Of a DNA stretch of 64,000 nucleotides, positions 28,438 through 38,257 are shown piece after piece. The notes below the pieces were generated by a model, which saw nothing but the letters and a program-made list of their open reading frames with translations, was not told where the DNA came from and did no database searches. The stretch is from an uncultured Bacteroidales bacterium. Lineage in GTDB: Bacteria; Bacteroidota; Bacteroidia; Bacteroidales; Paludibacteraceae. How positions within the stretch are numbered: position 1 is the first letter of the stretch; each line of letters begins with the position of its first letter. The stretch spans positions 1-64,000 of the forward strand of contig CAMHSB010000005.1 in NCBI GenBank assembly GCA_946187695.1, given 5' to 3'. Position numbers and translations under genes: made by a program.

Positions 28438-29140
28438 CAGGCCGAAGGCCGGTCTAACAACGAAGTGGTCTTACAGGCTGCTGGCAGCCGGTCTTACAGT
28501 GTTAACGGTCTTCTTCCTCGGCTGCGGCTCTCCAACGCCGCAGGCGGAGGATGAAATAGTAGAAGACAGCCTTGTTTGGTATCCCGGACGGACGTTTGAC
28601 TACAAGCTTAAGTTCAATGACTTGCAACTCAAGCAACACAAGGTCGCTTCGGCGATCGGGCTGCCGCATCCGCCCAAAGACCGAGCCGAAGCCGCTTCGA
28701 TGCGCAAGCGTCTGGTGGAGATCAAGACCAACGAGAACTATATCGTCGATAGCCTGACGCACTCGGTGCCGTACCTCATCCCTTCTGCCAAGCGGGAGCT
28801 GGACGCGATCGGTGCCGAGTGGTCGGATATCCTGGCGCGCAACGGACTACCGCATTACCGCTTTTATGTCACCTCGGTGCTGCGCACGGAAGAAGACATC
28901 AAGTACCTCCAGCGGAGCGGAAACATCAACTCCGTCACGCAGTCCTGTCACTGCTACGGCACGACTTTCGATCTCGCGTACATGCGTTATGATAAGGTAA
29001 CGCGCACGCATATGTACATGCACGAGGACAATCTCAAACTGGTGCTGGGACAAGTGCTACTCAACCACCAGCGAGCAGGAAAAATTTACGTCAAATATGA
29101 GTGGAAACAGAGTTGTTTCCACATTACGGTTCGGCAGTAG
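28415..29140 (+). CDS. DUF5715/M15-like peptidase lipoprotein
   Basis: ATG at 28415 overlaps the end of cysS by 23 bases. The N-terminus has a membrane-targeting signal ending VFFLGCGSP, a lipobox. The C-terminal half has a D-Ala-D-Ala carboxypeptidase/M15-like arrangement: [10 protein letters not shown], then [17 protein letters not shown] (pattern SxxHxxGxxxD) near residues 175-190, and [10 protein letters not shown] at the end supplying the last His. In Bacteroidetes such proteins are grouped as DUF5715. A role in trimming periplasmic peptidoglycan is inferred, not shown. 241 residues. Confidence 0.82.
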   Translation: MALSGLSNRPKAGLTTKWSYRLLAAGLTVLTVFFLGCGSPTPQAEDEIVEDSLVWYPGRTFDYKLKFNDLQLKQHKVASAIGLPHPPKDRAEAASMRKRLVEIKTNENYIVDSLTHSVPYLIPSAKRELDAIGAEWSDILARNGLPHYRFYVTSVLRTEEDIKYLQRSGNINSVTQSCHCYGTTFDLAYMRYDKVTRTHMYMHEDNLKLVLGQVLLNHQRAGKIYVKYEWKQSCFHITVRQ

Positions 29141-29315
29141 ACTTGCTCGACTTGTCGCAGATTTCTAATAGGCTGCAATCGGTGCACGCTTGATTATCAG
29201 GACTGTCTTTAGGGCAGTCCTCTTTTTTGCGCTTTGCCTTGATACGCTCGTTGACCTCGATCAGCGCGAGTATCACGACCGCCATCCCTATGAATGCAAT
29301 GAGTGCTTTCATCAA
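29124..29315 (-). CDS. Small single-pass membrane protein with a cysteine cluster
   Basis: 63 residues: one N-terminal transmembrane helix (ALIAFIGMAVVILALIEV), a basic patch (RIKAKRKK), then four cysteines as CPKDSPDNQACTDCSLLEIC. The layout resembles FeoB-associated Cys-rich membrane proteins, but no feo genes are near. It converges with the preceding gene, overlapping it by 17 bases, and lies just downstream of parE on the same strand across the repeat at 29313. Start may be ATG at 29315 or 29312. Confidence 0.55.
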   Translation of the reverse strand: MMKALIAFIGMAVVILALIEVNERIKAKRKKEDCPKDSPDNQACTDCSLLEICDKSSKSTAEP

Positions 29316-29359
29316 TCACCAATTACCAATCACCAATTACCAATCACCAATTACCAATC
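29313..29359. repeat. Short tandem repeat, 14-base unit
   Basis: CAATCACCAATTAC repeated about three and a half times, with no variation except at the right edge, between the small membrane protein gene and the 3' end of parE. A related AATCAC-rich tract is inside tsaB (15876-15912). It has no spacers, so it is not a CRISPR array. Confidence 0.85.
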
Positions 29360-31276
29360 TCAAATGTCGACATCGTCGACCCTGTCTTCCTCAATCACCA
29401 GGTTGTCAATGATGAACTGCTGCCGTTCGGTCGTGTTTTTACCCATGTAATAGGCCAGCAACTCGTTCACCGCATCTTCTTTACGCAGCGTTACCTGATC
29501 CAGACGGATACCGGCACCGATGAAGCCCTTGAACTCGTCCGGCGAGATCTCTCCCAGACCTTTGAATCGCGTGATTTCTGGGTTCTTGATCTTGTTCAAA
29601 GCTTTCTGGCGCTCCTCTTCGGAGTAGCAGTAGATGATCTGGTTCTTGTCCTTCACACGGAAGAGCGGAGTCTGCAAGATATAGACGTGTCCTTTCTTCA
29701 CCAGATCCGGGAAGAACTGCAGGAAGAAAGTGAGCATCAGCAGTCGAATATGCATGCCATCCACATCGGCATCGGTAGCGATGATGACCTTGTTGTACCG
29801 CAACTCGTCCAGACCGTCCTCGATATTGAGCGCCGATTGCAGGCAGTTGAACTCTTCGTTCTCGTACACCACCGACTTACTCAGTCCGTAACAGTTGAGC
29901 GGTTTACCGCGCAGCGAGAACACGGCTTGCGTGCGGACGTCGCGACTCTTGGTGATCGAACCCGAGGCGGACAGACCCTCGGTGATGAAGATACAACTCT
30001 CCAGTCTCAGATCGTCGTCCGAGTCCTTCGAACTCTTGACGGGCTTGGTGTCGTTGAGGTGAATCTGGCAGTCACGCAGCTTCGGGTTATTGACGAGGTT
30101 CTTCTTCGCGCGCTCTTTGGCCGCTTTGGTTACACCCGCAATCGCCTTACGCTCTTTCTCGCTGTCCTGGATCTTCTGCAGCATGATCTCCACCGTCTGC
30201 GGGTTCTTGTGCAGGTAGTTATCCAGCTGCTGCTTCACGAAATCATTGACGAACTTATTGATACCCACACCGCCGGTAGGGCTCATGTCCTTCGAGCCGA
30301 GTTTTACCTTTGTCTGACTCTCGAACACCGGCTCCTCCACATTGATCGCGATTGCACCGACCACGCCGTTACGGATATCTGCCAGCTCCTGGTTCTTGTT
30401 GAAGAACTCCTTGATCGTACGACCGATCGCCTCTCGATACGCCGCTTGATGCGTACCGCCCTGGATTGTATGTTGTCCGTTCACGAACGAGAAATACTCA
30501 TCGCCGTTCTGGTCTGTGTGCGTGAGCGCAATCTCGATATCTTCGCCCTTCAAATGAATAATCGGGTAGAGTGCCGGTACGGTCATATTTTCCGAAAGCA
30601 GGTCCAAAAGACCGTTCTTGCTCACGAACTTTTTGCCGTTATAAACGAGCGTCAGCCCCGTGTTCAGATACGCGTAGTTGCGCAGAAGCTCCTCGATATA
30701 ATCATCGCGGAAATGGTAGTTTTCAAAAAGCCCTTTGCTGTCGTCTGGCACAAACTCGATGATCGTACCGCGTTTCTCCGGACCGTTATAATCTTGTATG
30801 TCCGTGTCCTTGGTCAGCTTGCCCTGTGCGAACTCTGCCCGACGCATTTTGCCCTCACGGTAGGACTCGACGGCAAAGAAAGACGACAGCGCGTTCACCG
30901 CTTTCGTACCCACACCGTTCAGACCGACGGACTTATGGAAAGCCTTGCTGTCGTACTTACCGCCGGTATTGAGCACACTCACTACCTCCACCAGCTTACC
31001 CAATGGAATACCGCGACCGTAGTCGCGCACGCGTACACGACCGTCCGCTACATCGACTTCGATCACCTTACCTTCGCCCATACGGAACTCATCGATCGAG
31101 TTGTCGATGCTCTCTTTGATGAGCACGTAGATACCGTCGTCCGAGTGACTACCGTCACCTAACTTACCGATATACATACCCGGACGACGCCGGATGTGCT
31201 CCATGTCGTCCAAGTGGATAATGTTCGCTTCGCCGTACTCTACAGGCGCTACATTTATTTCGTTTTCTTCTGCCAT
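29360..31276 (-). CDS. parE: DNA topoisomerase IV subunit B
   Basis: ATPase subunit of a type IIA topoisomerase that decatenates chromosomes. GHKL ATPase motifs: [33 protein letters not shown]. The transducer region follows, then a TOPRIM domain with [10 protein letters not shown], and [12 protein letters not shown]. The [20 protein letters not shown] start and 638-residue length fit the ParE branch of Bacteroidetes rather than GyrB. Its start overlaps the 3' end of cca by 22 bases, so both come from the promoter at 32680. No parC is in the window. Confidence 0.9.
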   Translation of the reverse strand: MAEENEINVAPVEYGEANIIHLDDMEHIRRRPGMYIGKLGDGSHSDDGIYVLIKESIDNSIDEFRMGEGKVIEVDVADGRVRVRDYGRGIPLGKLVEVVSVLNTGGKYDSKAFHKSVGLNGVGTKAVNALSSFFAVESYREGKMRRAEFAQGKLTKDTDIQDYNGPEKRGTIIEFVPDDSKGLFENYHFRDDYIEELLRNYAYLNTGLTLVYNGKKFVSKNGLLDLLSENMTVPALYPIIHLKGEDIEIALTHTDQNGDEYFSFVNGQHTIQGGTHQAAYREAIGRTIKEFFNKNQELADIRNGVVGAIAINVEEPVFESQTKVKLGSKDMSPTGGVGINKFVNDFVKQQLDNYLHKNPQTVEIMLQKIQDSEKERKAIAGVTKAAKERAKKNLVNNPKLRDCQIHLNDTKPVKSSKDSDDDLRLESCIFITEGLSASGSITKSRDVRTQAVFSLRGKPLNCYGLSKSVVYENEEFNCLQSALNIEDGLDELRYNKVIIATDADVDGMHIRLLMLTFFLQFFPDLVKKGHVYILQTPLFRVKDKNQIIYCYSEEERQKALNKIKNPEITRFKGLGEISPDEFKGFIGAGIRLDQVTLRKEDAVNELLAYYMGKNTTERQQFIIDNLVIEEDRVDDVDI

Positions 31277-32661
31277 AATTCAATAACAAATGCTTTGGCG
31301 GCCTCGTACTCGTTCGGGATAACCCCGTCGAGGATCGCATCTTTGATTGCCGTCTTGAGTTCTCCTACCAGCGAGCAGGGTTCGAGATGGAACATCTCCA
31401 TGATCTCGTCACCTTTCACCGGCGGCTGGAAATTACGGATTCTATCCCGTTCTTCCAGCTCCACCATCTTCTGCCGAACCAACTGATAGTTTTGGTGGAA
31501 ACGCGCTTTCTTCTCTTCGTTCCGACTCGTGATATCCGCGTCGCAGAGCAGCATCAGGTCCTCGATATCGTCCCCTGCCTCGAAGAGCAGACGCCGTACC
31601 GCACTGTCCGTCACCGTGTCCTCGATCAGGTTGATCGGCCGCATGTGCAGATCCACCATCTTCTTCACGTACTCCATCTTCTCGTTGAGCGGCAGTTTCA
31701 TCTTCGCAAAGATACGCGGCACCATTTTCGCACCGATATAGTTGTGATTTCGAAACGTCCAACCGGCTTGCGGATCCCAGGCCTTGCTCTTCGGCTTTCC
31801 GATATCGTGCAGCAACGCCGCCCAGCGCAACCAGAGATTATCGGAGGTCTGTGCCACATTATCCAGCACCTTCAAAGTGTGGTAGAACACGTCCTTATGC
31901 CCGCGACCTTCCTTCACCTCGATACCCTTGAGTGCCGCCAGTTCCGGGAAAATGAGCGGCAGAAGTCCGGTCTTGTCCAGCAAGATAAACCCTTCCGAAG
32001 GCCGGCGACTGAGCATGATCTTGTTCAGTTCCTCCGCGATACGCTCCTTCGTGATGATACCGATACGTTCTTTATTACGCGCGATCGCATCAAAGGTCTC
32101 GCCGTCGAGGTTAAAACCTAATTGCGTCGCGAACCGTATCGCCCGCATCATACGCAGCGGATCGTCGCTGAATGTGATATCCGGATCGAGCGGGGTCTTG
32201 ATGATACAGCGTTCCAAATCTCCTATCCCGTCGAACGGATCCAGCAACTCGCCGTACCGCTCTTTATTCAGACAGATAGCCAGGGCATTGATCGTGAAAT
32301 CCCGCCGGTTCTGGTCCTCCTGCAAGGTGCCGTCCTCCACGATCGGATTGCGACTGTCCCGCGTGTAACTCTCACGCCGCGCACCCACGAACTCCAACTC
32401 CAACTCCCCGCGTTTCACCTGCGCGGTACCGTAGGTCTTAAACACACTCAGATGCGCTTTCTTTCCCAGCGCCTTCGCTACTTCCTCTGCTAAAGCAATG
32501 CCCGAACCGACCACGACGATGTCGATATCGTCGGAGGGGCGATGCAGGAACAAGTCCCTTACCCAACCGCCGATCACGTAGCACTCCAGCCCCATCCGGT
32601 CGGCGGTCTCGCCCACCAATCGCAATACGGGATTTTCTATTTTCGGATCGCTTACAAGCAT
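31255..32661 (-). CDS. cca: CCA tRNA nucleotidyltransferase/poly(A) polymerase family, HD domain
   Basis: Adds or repairs CCA at tRNA 3' ends; relevant because the tRNA genes here do not encode CCA. ATG at 32661 follows the promoter; the longer frame to 32817 crosses that promoter and is rejected. Head domain: [12 protein letters not shown] and the catalytic DDIDIVV, then [11 protein letters not shown] and [20 protein letters not shown]. The C-terminal HD domain carries [10 protein letters not shown]. 468 residues is normal. Co-transcribed with parE. Poly(A) polymerase activity cannot be excluded from sequence. Confidence 0.92.
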   Translation of the reverse strand: MLVSDPKIENPVLRLVGETADRMGLECYVIGGWVRDLFLHRPSDDIDIVVVGSGIALAEEVAKALGKKAHLSVFKTYGTAQVKRGELELEFVGARRESYTRDSRNPIVEDGTLQEDQNRRDFTINALAICLNKERYGELLDPFDGIGDLERCIIKTPLDPDITFSDDPLRMMRAIRFATQLGFNLDGETFDAIARNKERIGIITKERIAEELNKIMLSRRPSEGFILLDKTGLLPLIFPELAALKGIEVKEGRGHKDVFYHTLKVLDNVAQTSDNLWLRWAALLHDIGKPKSKAWDPQAGWTFRNHNYIGAKMVPRIFAKMKLPLNEKMEYVKKMVDLHMRPINLIEDTVTDSAVRRLLFEAGDDIEDLMLLCDADITSRNEEKKARFHQNYQLVRQKMVELEERDRIRNFQPPVKGDEIMEMFHLEPCSLVGELKTAIKDAILDGVIPNEYEAAKAFVIELWQKKTK

Positions 32662-32679
32662 ATTTTGCAAAATCGACTG

Positions 32680-32711
32680 CAAAATTACAAAAAAAAAATG
32701 AAAATCGCAAG
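32680..32711 (-). promoter_or_regulatory. Promoter of cca-parE
   Basis: Minus-strand TTG near 32708-32711, 20 bases, TAATTTTG (32680-32687). Arranged head to head with the rpsP promoter, as with pepO/yhcH. Confidence 0.65.
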
Positions 32712-32716
32712 AAAAA

Positions 32717-32748
32717 TTTGCGTATTCCGAAAAATTGTCGTACCTTTG
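32717..32748 (+). promoter_or_regulatory. Promoter of rpsP
   Basis: TTTG at 32717-32720, 20 bases, TACCTTTG at 32741-32748. The leader to ATG 32808 is about 50 bases and AT-rich. Confidence 0.8.
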
Positions 32749-32807
32749 CACGCTTTTTCGTGAAAAAAGCACGTTAACATTAATTAACATTACAAATTTA
32801 AGTCTAA

Positions 32808-33386
32808 ATGGCAACAAAGATTCGTTTGGCTCGTCATGGTCACAAAGACTACGCTTTCTACCACATCGTAGTAGCAGACAGCCGCTCGCCGCGTGACGGC
32901 AAAATTATCGAACGTATCGGTTCGTTCAACCCGAACACCAACCCCGCTGCTGTGATCCTCAATTTCGATCGCGCTCTGTATTGGGTAGGCGTAGGTGCAC
33001 AACCGACAGACACCGTACGTACCATCCTCTCCAACGAGGGCGTGCTCCTCATGAAGCACCTCAATGGTGGTGTCGCTAAAGGCGCATTTAGCCAAGAAGA
33101 AGCGCAGAAGCGTTTCGATGCTTGGAAAGCAGAGAAAGATGCTAAGAATGGTAAAGTAAGCGCTGCTGAAGCAGACAAAAAGCGTGCTGCTGCGAAGGCT
33201 CTCCTCGCACAAGAGGTGGAGACCAACAAGGCAAAAGCCGCTAAGATCGCTGAGAAACGTGCCGCTGCTGCCGCTGAGTTGGCTGCTGCCGCGCAAGAGG
33301 CTGCTAAAGAAGCTGCTGCTGCAGAGGCAGAGGCTAAGGGCGAAGAGGCTCCCGCAGAGGAACCTGCTGCTGAGGCTGAAGCATAA
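32808..33386 (+). CDS. rpsP: 30S ribosomal protein S16 with long Ala-rich tail
   Basis: S16 helps fold the 16S 5' domain. Residues 1-80 are canonical ([35 protein letters not shown]). Bacterial S16 is usually 80-90 residues, but here about 110 more follow: a Lys/Glu/Ala helix-forming stretch, then a low-complexity Ala/Glu/Pro tail ([14 protein letters not shown]). Extended S16 tails are typical of Bacteroidetes. Monocistronic here, with a terminator at 33405. Confidence 0.95.
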   Translation: MATKIRLARHGHKDYAFYHIVVADSRSPRDGKIIERIGSFNPNTNPAAVILNFDRALYWVGVGAQPTDTVRTILSNEGVLLMKHLNGGVAKGAFSQEEAQKRFDAWKAEKDAKNGKVSAAEADKKRAAAKALLAQEVETNKAKAAKIAEKRAAAAAELAAAAQEAAKEAAAAEAEAKGEEAPAEEPAAEAEA

Positions 33387-33404
33387 ACCACTTCTTTTTA
33401 AGCA

Positions 33405-33446
33405 ACAAAGCCCCGAAACATCCGTTAGGGGCTTTCTGCTTTTTTA
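33405..33446 (+). terminator. Terminator of rpsP
   Basis: AAAGCCCC, 13-base loop, GGGGCTTT, then a T-rich stretch. Confidence 0.85.
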
Positions 33447-33468
33447 AACACCTATTTTTTTATTCCAT

Positions 33469-34905
33469 ATGCTCAACGTCACTTTTCTCGTACCTCCCGT
33501 CATCGTTGGCGAACATCCGGCTGAACGTAGCTCAGGATGTACACGCGTCGTCTATCCGACCCCCAATATCTACGAACTTCAAGTAGCTGCTTGCGTGGAA
33601 AAGAAACATCAGGTTGCCTATCTCGATTGCGTCAACCACGCTCTCTCGGTCGAGGCCCTGCTCAAACGTGTCGCGGAGCAACCCGCCGATATCTACTGCA
33701 TGTGGACCGTCAACCTGTCCGTGCAGAACGATATCGAGATGACGCGGCGTATCCATCAGACCGCCCCGGACGCATGGGTCATCCTCTTGGGACCCGGTGC
33801 CAGCTATTTCTACAAGGACTGCCATGTCGATGAGCGCACGATCGTCGTGCACGGCGAACCCGAGATCACCCTTATGAAACTGCTCGACAAGCTCGATCAG
33901 TCCGAACCCTGGCAGGACATCGACGGTATCTCCTATATCGCCGACGGACAGCATCATCGCAACGCGATGCGGACGCTGATGAAAGACCTCGACGGACTCC
34001 CCTTCCCGGCGCGCCATCTGGTCAGTGACATCACTTACCGTAACCCCAAACTCAAATGCACGCCTTACACCACGATGGTCACTTCCCGTAACTGTCCCTT
34101 CCGGTGTATCTACTGCGTGCCCAGTTCGCTCACTTTCGCGCGCGAGATAGAATATAAGGAATTTAACCACCGCAAACCGCCTATCTCTTTCCGTTCTACC
34201 GACAAAGTGGCGGAAGAGATACGTCATTTGGCATCCGAAGGCATCAAAGCCATCGGCTTCATGGATGATAACTTTATCTGGAACGAGCAACGCACGGCGG
34301 CCATCTGCGACGTGCTGCGCGAGACCGGTATCGTCTGGGGCTGTCAGGCACGCGTCGATGCCATCACCGAACCGATCGCACAGATGCTTGGTTCCTCCGG
34401 TTGTCAGTACGTGGACCTGGGCATCGAGTCCTTCAACGACGAGATCTTGGCGTACATCCACAAAGGCATCACCTCCGAACAGATCTATACCGCCATCCGG
34501 CTGCTCCAGCAATACAAGGTGCCTGTCAAACTCAATATTCTCATCGGTACCAGTCCGCTCGAGACCAAACAGACCATCCGCGATACCATCCGCAAAGCCA
34601 AAGCACTGCATGTCGATCAACTCATGATCAACATCGTCTCGCCTTTCCCCGGTACGCAGTTCTATAAGATGGCGCTGGACAATGGCTGGATCAAGGACGG
34701 TGTCTATACCCCGACCGACGTGCAACGCGAGTCCATACTCAACTACCCGCAGCTGTCCAACAAAGAGATGGAGAAGCTCCTCTTTGAGTCCAACATCAGC
34801 TATTTCCTCTCGCCGCGGTTCGTATGGAAACAGATGCGTAAGTTCCGTTCGTTCTCGGATTTTACCCACGCACTCAAGTCCCTGAAAATAAAACTGTTTG
34901 GATGA
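33469..34905 (+). CDS. B12-binding-type radical SAM protein
   Basis: The N-terminal 150 residues form a cobalamin-binding-like Rossmann domain (VTFLVPPVIVGEHP, VHGEPEITLMKLL). The radical SAM core follows with the 4Fe-4S motif CPFRCIYC near residue 209, GFMDDNF and DLGIESFNDEIL. Such BchE-like proteins carry out methylations or rearrangements on lipids, sugars or tetrapyrroles; the substrate here is unknown. Its last four bases overlap the start of a glycosyltransferase (ATGA), so a joint role in envelope glycan or lipid modification is inferred. 478 residues. Confidence 0.88.
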   Translation: MLNVTFLVPPVIVGEHPAERSSGCTRVVYPTPNIYELQVAACVEKKHQVAYLDCVNHALSVEALLKRVAEQPADIYCMWTVNLSVQNDIEMTRRIHQTAPDAWVILLGPGASYFYKDCHVDERTIVVHGEPEITLMKLLDKLDQSEPWQDIDGISYIADGQHHRNAMRTLMKDLDGLPFPARHLVSDITYRNPKLKCTPYTTMVTSRNCPFRCIYCVPSSLTFAREIEYKEFNHRKPPISFRSTDKVAEEIRHLASEGIKAIGFMDDNFIWNEQRTAAICDVLRETGIVWGCQARVDAITEPIAQMLGSSGCQYVDLGIESFNDEILAYIHKGITSEQIYTAIRLLQQYKVPVKLNILIGTSPLETKQTIRDTIRKAKALHVDQLMINIVSPFPGTQFYKMALDNGWIKDGVYTPTDVQRESILNYPQLSNKEMEKLLFESNISYFLSPRFVWKQMRKFRSFSDFTHALKSLKIKLFG

Positions 34906-35663
34906 GTTCCGTCAAGATATCCTATATCATCATCACTTGGAACGGGCTTGCTTACCTGCAACGCTTGCTCGCCTCCATGGCCCGCCAGCTGCAACGCCCC
35001 GACGTAGAGGTCGTGCTCTGCGATAACGGCTCGACGGACGGTACGGCGGAGTTCATCCGTACGTCCTATCCCGCAATCCGCTATATTCCCCTGCCCGAGA
35101 ACAAAGGGGTGGCGTATGCCCGCAACCGCGCGCTGGAGCAAGCGAAAGGGCAGTACTTCTTTATCGTCGATAATGATCTGGAACTGACCGATGAGGCCGT
35201 CGAGACCCTGGAGCAATACATGGACACCCATCCCCAAACGGGACTGGTGGCACCCTCGCTCGTCTTCCCCGACCGGACCCTGCAGGGCAGTGCCAAGCAT
35301 TATCCGGGGCTCCTGCGCAAACTACGCAATGTCCTCTTCCCGCATCGCCGCACGATGGACTACGCCGCGCAGCTGCAAGCCGCTACTCCTTTCGAACCCG
35401 AGTACGTCATCGGTGCCTGCCAACTTGTGCGCGCCGAAGCGCTCCAGACAGTCGGACTGCTGGATGAGCATATTTTCTATGGTCCTGAAGATGCGGATTT
35501 CTGCCTGCGGCTCCGTGCCGCCGGATGGCAGGTTGTCTGCTTACCTACCGTGCACGTCATGCACCATTGTCAGCGCATGACTACCCACCGGCCGCTCTCA
35601 CCCATCGGACGGGCGCATATCAAGGCTTTGCTGTATTTCTACCGCAAACACCGCCGTCTATAA
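34902..35663 (+). CDS. Family 2 glycosyltransferase
   Basis: GT-A fold enzyme of 253 residues. Nucleotide-binding motif CDNGSTDGTAEFIR near residue 45, the acidic metal site FIVDNDLEL near 90, and the acceptor-side YGPEDADFCLRLRAAGW near 195, all typical of rhamnosyl- and other polysaccharide-building GT2 enzymes. Translationally coupled to the radical SAM gene and convergent with the C10 peptidase, overlapping it by six bases. The sugar is not predictable. Confidence 0.9.
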   Translation: MSSVKISYIIITWNGLAYLQRLLASMARQLQRPDVEVVLCDNGSTDGTAEFIRTSYPAIRYIPLPENKGVAYARNRALEQAKGQYFFIVDNDLELTDEAVETLEQYMDTHPQTGLVAPSLVFPDRTLQGSAKHYPGLLRKLRNVLFPHRRTMDYAAQLQAATPFEPEYVIGACQLVRAEALQTVGLLDEHIFYGPEDADFCLRLRAAGWQVVCLPTVHVMHHCQRMTTHRPLSPIGRAHIKALLYFYRKHRRL

Positions 35664-37265
35664 GATCGTATATTCTTTCCCGTTGCGGCGGATATAAAGA
35701 ATACCGTCGCGCAGGATCTTCTCTACCTGAGGCATCTCCTCTCGTACCTGCTCGAACGACTCCGTCGGTTCGGGTTCCGGTTCCGGCATAGTCGCCGTCG
35801 GCTCGACGATATAGATCGAGTCCGCGGTGATCGTCATCTGACATTTCCACCGGCCGATGTTCTTGCAGTACAGCGGAGCGGCTTTGCTCTCCCCAACACG
35901 CACCGCCACCTCTACCTCATACGTGCCTTCCGGATAATCCTCGCGGTTGGTAAAGTAGGGGGCAAAAGACATCCGTTGGCGATAATATCCGGCTCTTAAG
36001 GGGGTGTGGTCTTTACTCGTACGCGCCTTATACTGGGCACCGTCCTTGTAGATGAATATACCCAAACCACCCGTCCATTCGGTGAAACCGCCGTTATAGA
36101 ACGTGTCCACTACGAAGCGCACCGCCGAGTCGCGGTGATAAACCGGCAGCTGGGGATGGATATTTTCGCAGGAGAAAGAGGAGTAATAATCGCCGTTGGC
36201 GTTCGGACGGATGCGCGTGAACAGCCGGATATCCTGCGTGTACGCTTTATTGCTCGCCGATCCGCCTGTGCCCTGCTGCTGCGGCGCAAAAGCTGAGAGA
36301 CGGTAATAACCGTCGCTCTTGCCGCCCCAACCCCAGTTGATATGCAGCAGACCGTTCGCGTCCATACCGTCGCACACAAACGCATGACCGCTGCCTTCTT
36401 CCGTCTTTGCACTCACATAGATCGGCCGACCGTTTTGCAGGTTAGACGCAATCTCCGGCATGATCAGCGAATCCGGTTGGTAGTTTTTGCGATACGTCCG
36501 GATACGCTTGTCGTACCCGAAGTGATCGATCAGATTCATCACCATGTGGTGCGCGTTGCCGCCGGTCGAACGACCGTAATTGAGCTCGTCTGATACACCG
36601 CAGTGGTACACCAAGGTCGCTACGGCATTCTTCTGTACGTCCGTGGCGGTGTTGTCGTACTGGTCAAGCATGCTACTCCAGGCATAGGTCGTGTTCGCAA
36701 AATCCGCACTCAACTCGATCGAGTCGCCGTTCTCGTTCGCCCACATATAGCTGTGACTCCCAATACCTTGGGTGGGGTAGTTATGCTTCTTCATGATCTG
36801 TGCCGCCGCAAGCGCTACGCATCCGGTCGCACTGTGTTTGTTTTGCCACATCGGACACAGGTCGTTATACGGACTCTTCTGACTCCATTGAGTCGTGCAG
36901 AGCGGTGCTACCGGCGTGTAGGTCGACTCCTCTGCTTGCGCCAACCCTTCCGTAAGCTTACCCTGCAACTCGTCTTGAAGCATCTCCAGCCATGCCTGCG
37001 CATTGGCCGGGATATCGTTTGCGTCCCAATGCCCTTGGTCGGTATAGCCGAGTACCGTGTACGCACGATCGTCGGCCGAGATGAGCATATAACCGCCTTC
37101 GTTCGGACGGTCAAACACATACATCACCGGCTCTCCGTGTACCTTCATCGTATGTACGTGGCGCATGCCCGGCGCGGCCATGCGAGCCTGTTGAAGACTG
37201 CGGGGCGAAGCCCATAACACTGCGCTCATCAGCGCACCCATTGTGAGTAAGAATAGTTTTTTCAT
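35658..37265 (-). CDS. C10 family (streptopain-like) cysteine peptidase, exported
   Basis: Signal peptide MKKLFLLTMGALMSAVLWAS. Residues about 25-120 match the Spi-type prodomain (GGYMLISADDRAYTVLGYTD). The peptidase C10 core has the active Cys in SATGCVALAAAQIM near residue 146, the His in GSGHAFVCDG near 297 and HINWGWGG. A beta-sandwich follows, then the tail RDGILYIRRNGKEYTI, shared with other exported proteins here. Probably a secreted zymogen protease. The ATG overlaps the stop of the antiporter gene by four bases, making ychF, antiporter and protease one minus-strand unit. Confidence 0.92.
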   Translation of the reverse strand: MKKLFLLTMGALMSAVLWASPRSLQQARMAAPGMRHVHTMKVHGEPVMYVFDRPNEGGYMLISADDRAYTVLGYTDQGHWDANDIPANAQAWLEMLQDELQGKLTEGLAQAEESTYTPVAPLCTTQWSQKSPYNDLCPMWQNKHSATGCVALAAAQIMKKHNYPTQGIGSHSYMWANENGDSIELSADFANTTYAWSSMLDQYDNTATDVQKNAVATLVYHCGVSDELNYGRSTGGNAHHMVMNLIDHFGYDKRIRTYRKNYQPDSLIMPEIASNLQNGRPIYVSAKTEEGSGHAFVCDGMDANGLLHINWGWGGKSDGYYRLSAFAPQQQGTGGSASNKAYTQDIRLFTRIRPNANGDYYSSFSCENIHPQLPVYHRDSAVRFVVDTFYNGGFTEWTGGLGIFIYKDGAQYKARTSKDHTPLRAGYYRQRMSFAPYFTNREDYPEGTYEVEVAVRVGESKAAPLYCKNIGRWKCQMTITADSIYIVEPTATMPEPEPEPTESFEQVREEMPQVEKILRDGILYIRRNGKEYTIL

Positions 37266-38257
37266 ATGGTTATTAATCGATAAGTCAAATAAACTCCGTA
37301 CACGAGCAACAGCAATGCACCTGCCCAGCGCTGGATCTTGCGTTCGTGGTTCGTCTTCACCGCCAGCCAGACGATGATACTGCCCAAAGCCGCCATCAAC
37401 GCGTCCAATTCGATCCCGTCGTACGCCGGCAACGGACGCACCATCGCACTCGTCGCCAGCACAAAGAACACATTGAAGATATTGCTGCCGAACACATTAC
37501 CCAACGCAATATCGCTGTTATGTTTCGCAGCCGCTATCACCGATGTTGCGAGCTCCGGCAATGAGGTTCCCAAAGCCACGATCGTCAGACCGATGATCGC
37601 CTCACTCACTCCGCAACGCACCGCGATATCCACCGCACTCTTCACGATTAGCTCTCCGCCGACGACCAGTCCGACAAAACCTCCGAGCATCAGCATAATC
37701 GCCCGGCGTACCGTTAATTCCTTCACTCCTTCATTCGTTAATTCGTTATCCTCCGGATGCTCCTTCGCGTGCCGGAACGTGTTGTAAAGGAAATAGCAGA
37801 ATAGTAGCAGCAGCACGATACCGCCCATACGGCCGATCCCCTTTCCGCTCTCGCCGAACGGCAACTCGACCGCCACGAAAGCCAGCACTAAGATACCGGC
37901 GATGATGGACAGCGGGATATCGAAATCGCGACTGCGTTTCTGCGAAACGATCGGATAGACCAGCGCCGTCAGACCCAAGATAACAAACGTGTTGATGATG
38001 TTCGAACCTAAGATATTGGTGATCGCCAAGTCGGTCGAGCCTTCCGCTACCGACACCATGTTCACCACGAACTCCGGCATCGATGTACCGAACGCTACCA
38101 CCGTCAGACCGATCACCAAGTCGCTGATCCCGAACCGTTTGGCAATCGCCGATGCACCGTCCACCAGCCAGTCCGCACCCTTCACTAAAGCCACGAAACC
38201 GACCACGATGCACACCGCACCGACCCACCATCCATATGCTAATAACTGTTCGATCAT
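37262..38257 (-). CDS. Calcium/sodium (CaCA) antiporter, YrbG type
   Basis: Inner membrane cation exchanger with about ten transmembrane helices in two inverted halves. The alpha repeats are visible as VVAFGTSMPEFVVN (first half) and IVALGTSLPELATS (second half), with ILGSNIINT and VFGSNIFNV partners, each carrying the conserved acidic residue. 331 residues, normal length. Four-base overlaps link it to ychF upstream and to the C10 peptidase downstream. Confidence 0.93.
   Translation of the reverse strand: MIEQLLAYGWWVGAVCIVVGFVALVKGADWLVDGASAIAKRFGISDLVIGLTVVAFGTSMPEFVVNMVSVAEGSTDLAITNILGSNIINTFVILGLTALVYPIVSQKRSRDFDIPLSIIAGILVLAFVAVELPFGESGKGIGRMGGIVLLLLFCYFLYNTFRHAKEHPEDNELTNEGVKELTVRRAIMLMLGGFVGLVVGGELIVKSAVDIAVRCGVSEAIIGLTIVALGTSLPELATSVIAAAKHNSDIALGNVFGSNIFNVFFVLATSAMVRPLPAYDGIELDALMAALGSIIVWLAVKTNHERKIQRWAGALLLLVYGVYLTYRLITI

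Noticed and set aside
29313-29359. CRISPR array
   Set aside because: Unit is 14 bases, head to tail with no spacers, and no cas genes are near.
29303-31162. 619-codon plus-strand frame opposite parE
   Set aside because: It is the antisense shadow of parE, which has all family motifs; the frame exists because of codon bias.
32662-32817. N-terminal extension of the CCA enzyme
   Set aside because: It crosses both divergent promoters; [10 protein letters not shown] at 32661 is the family-like start.
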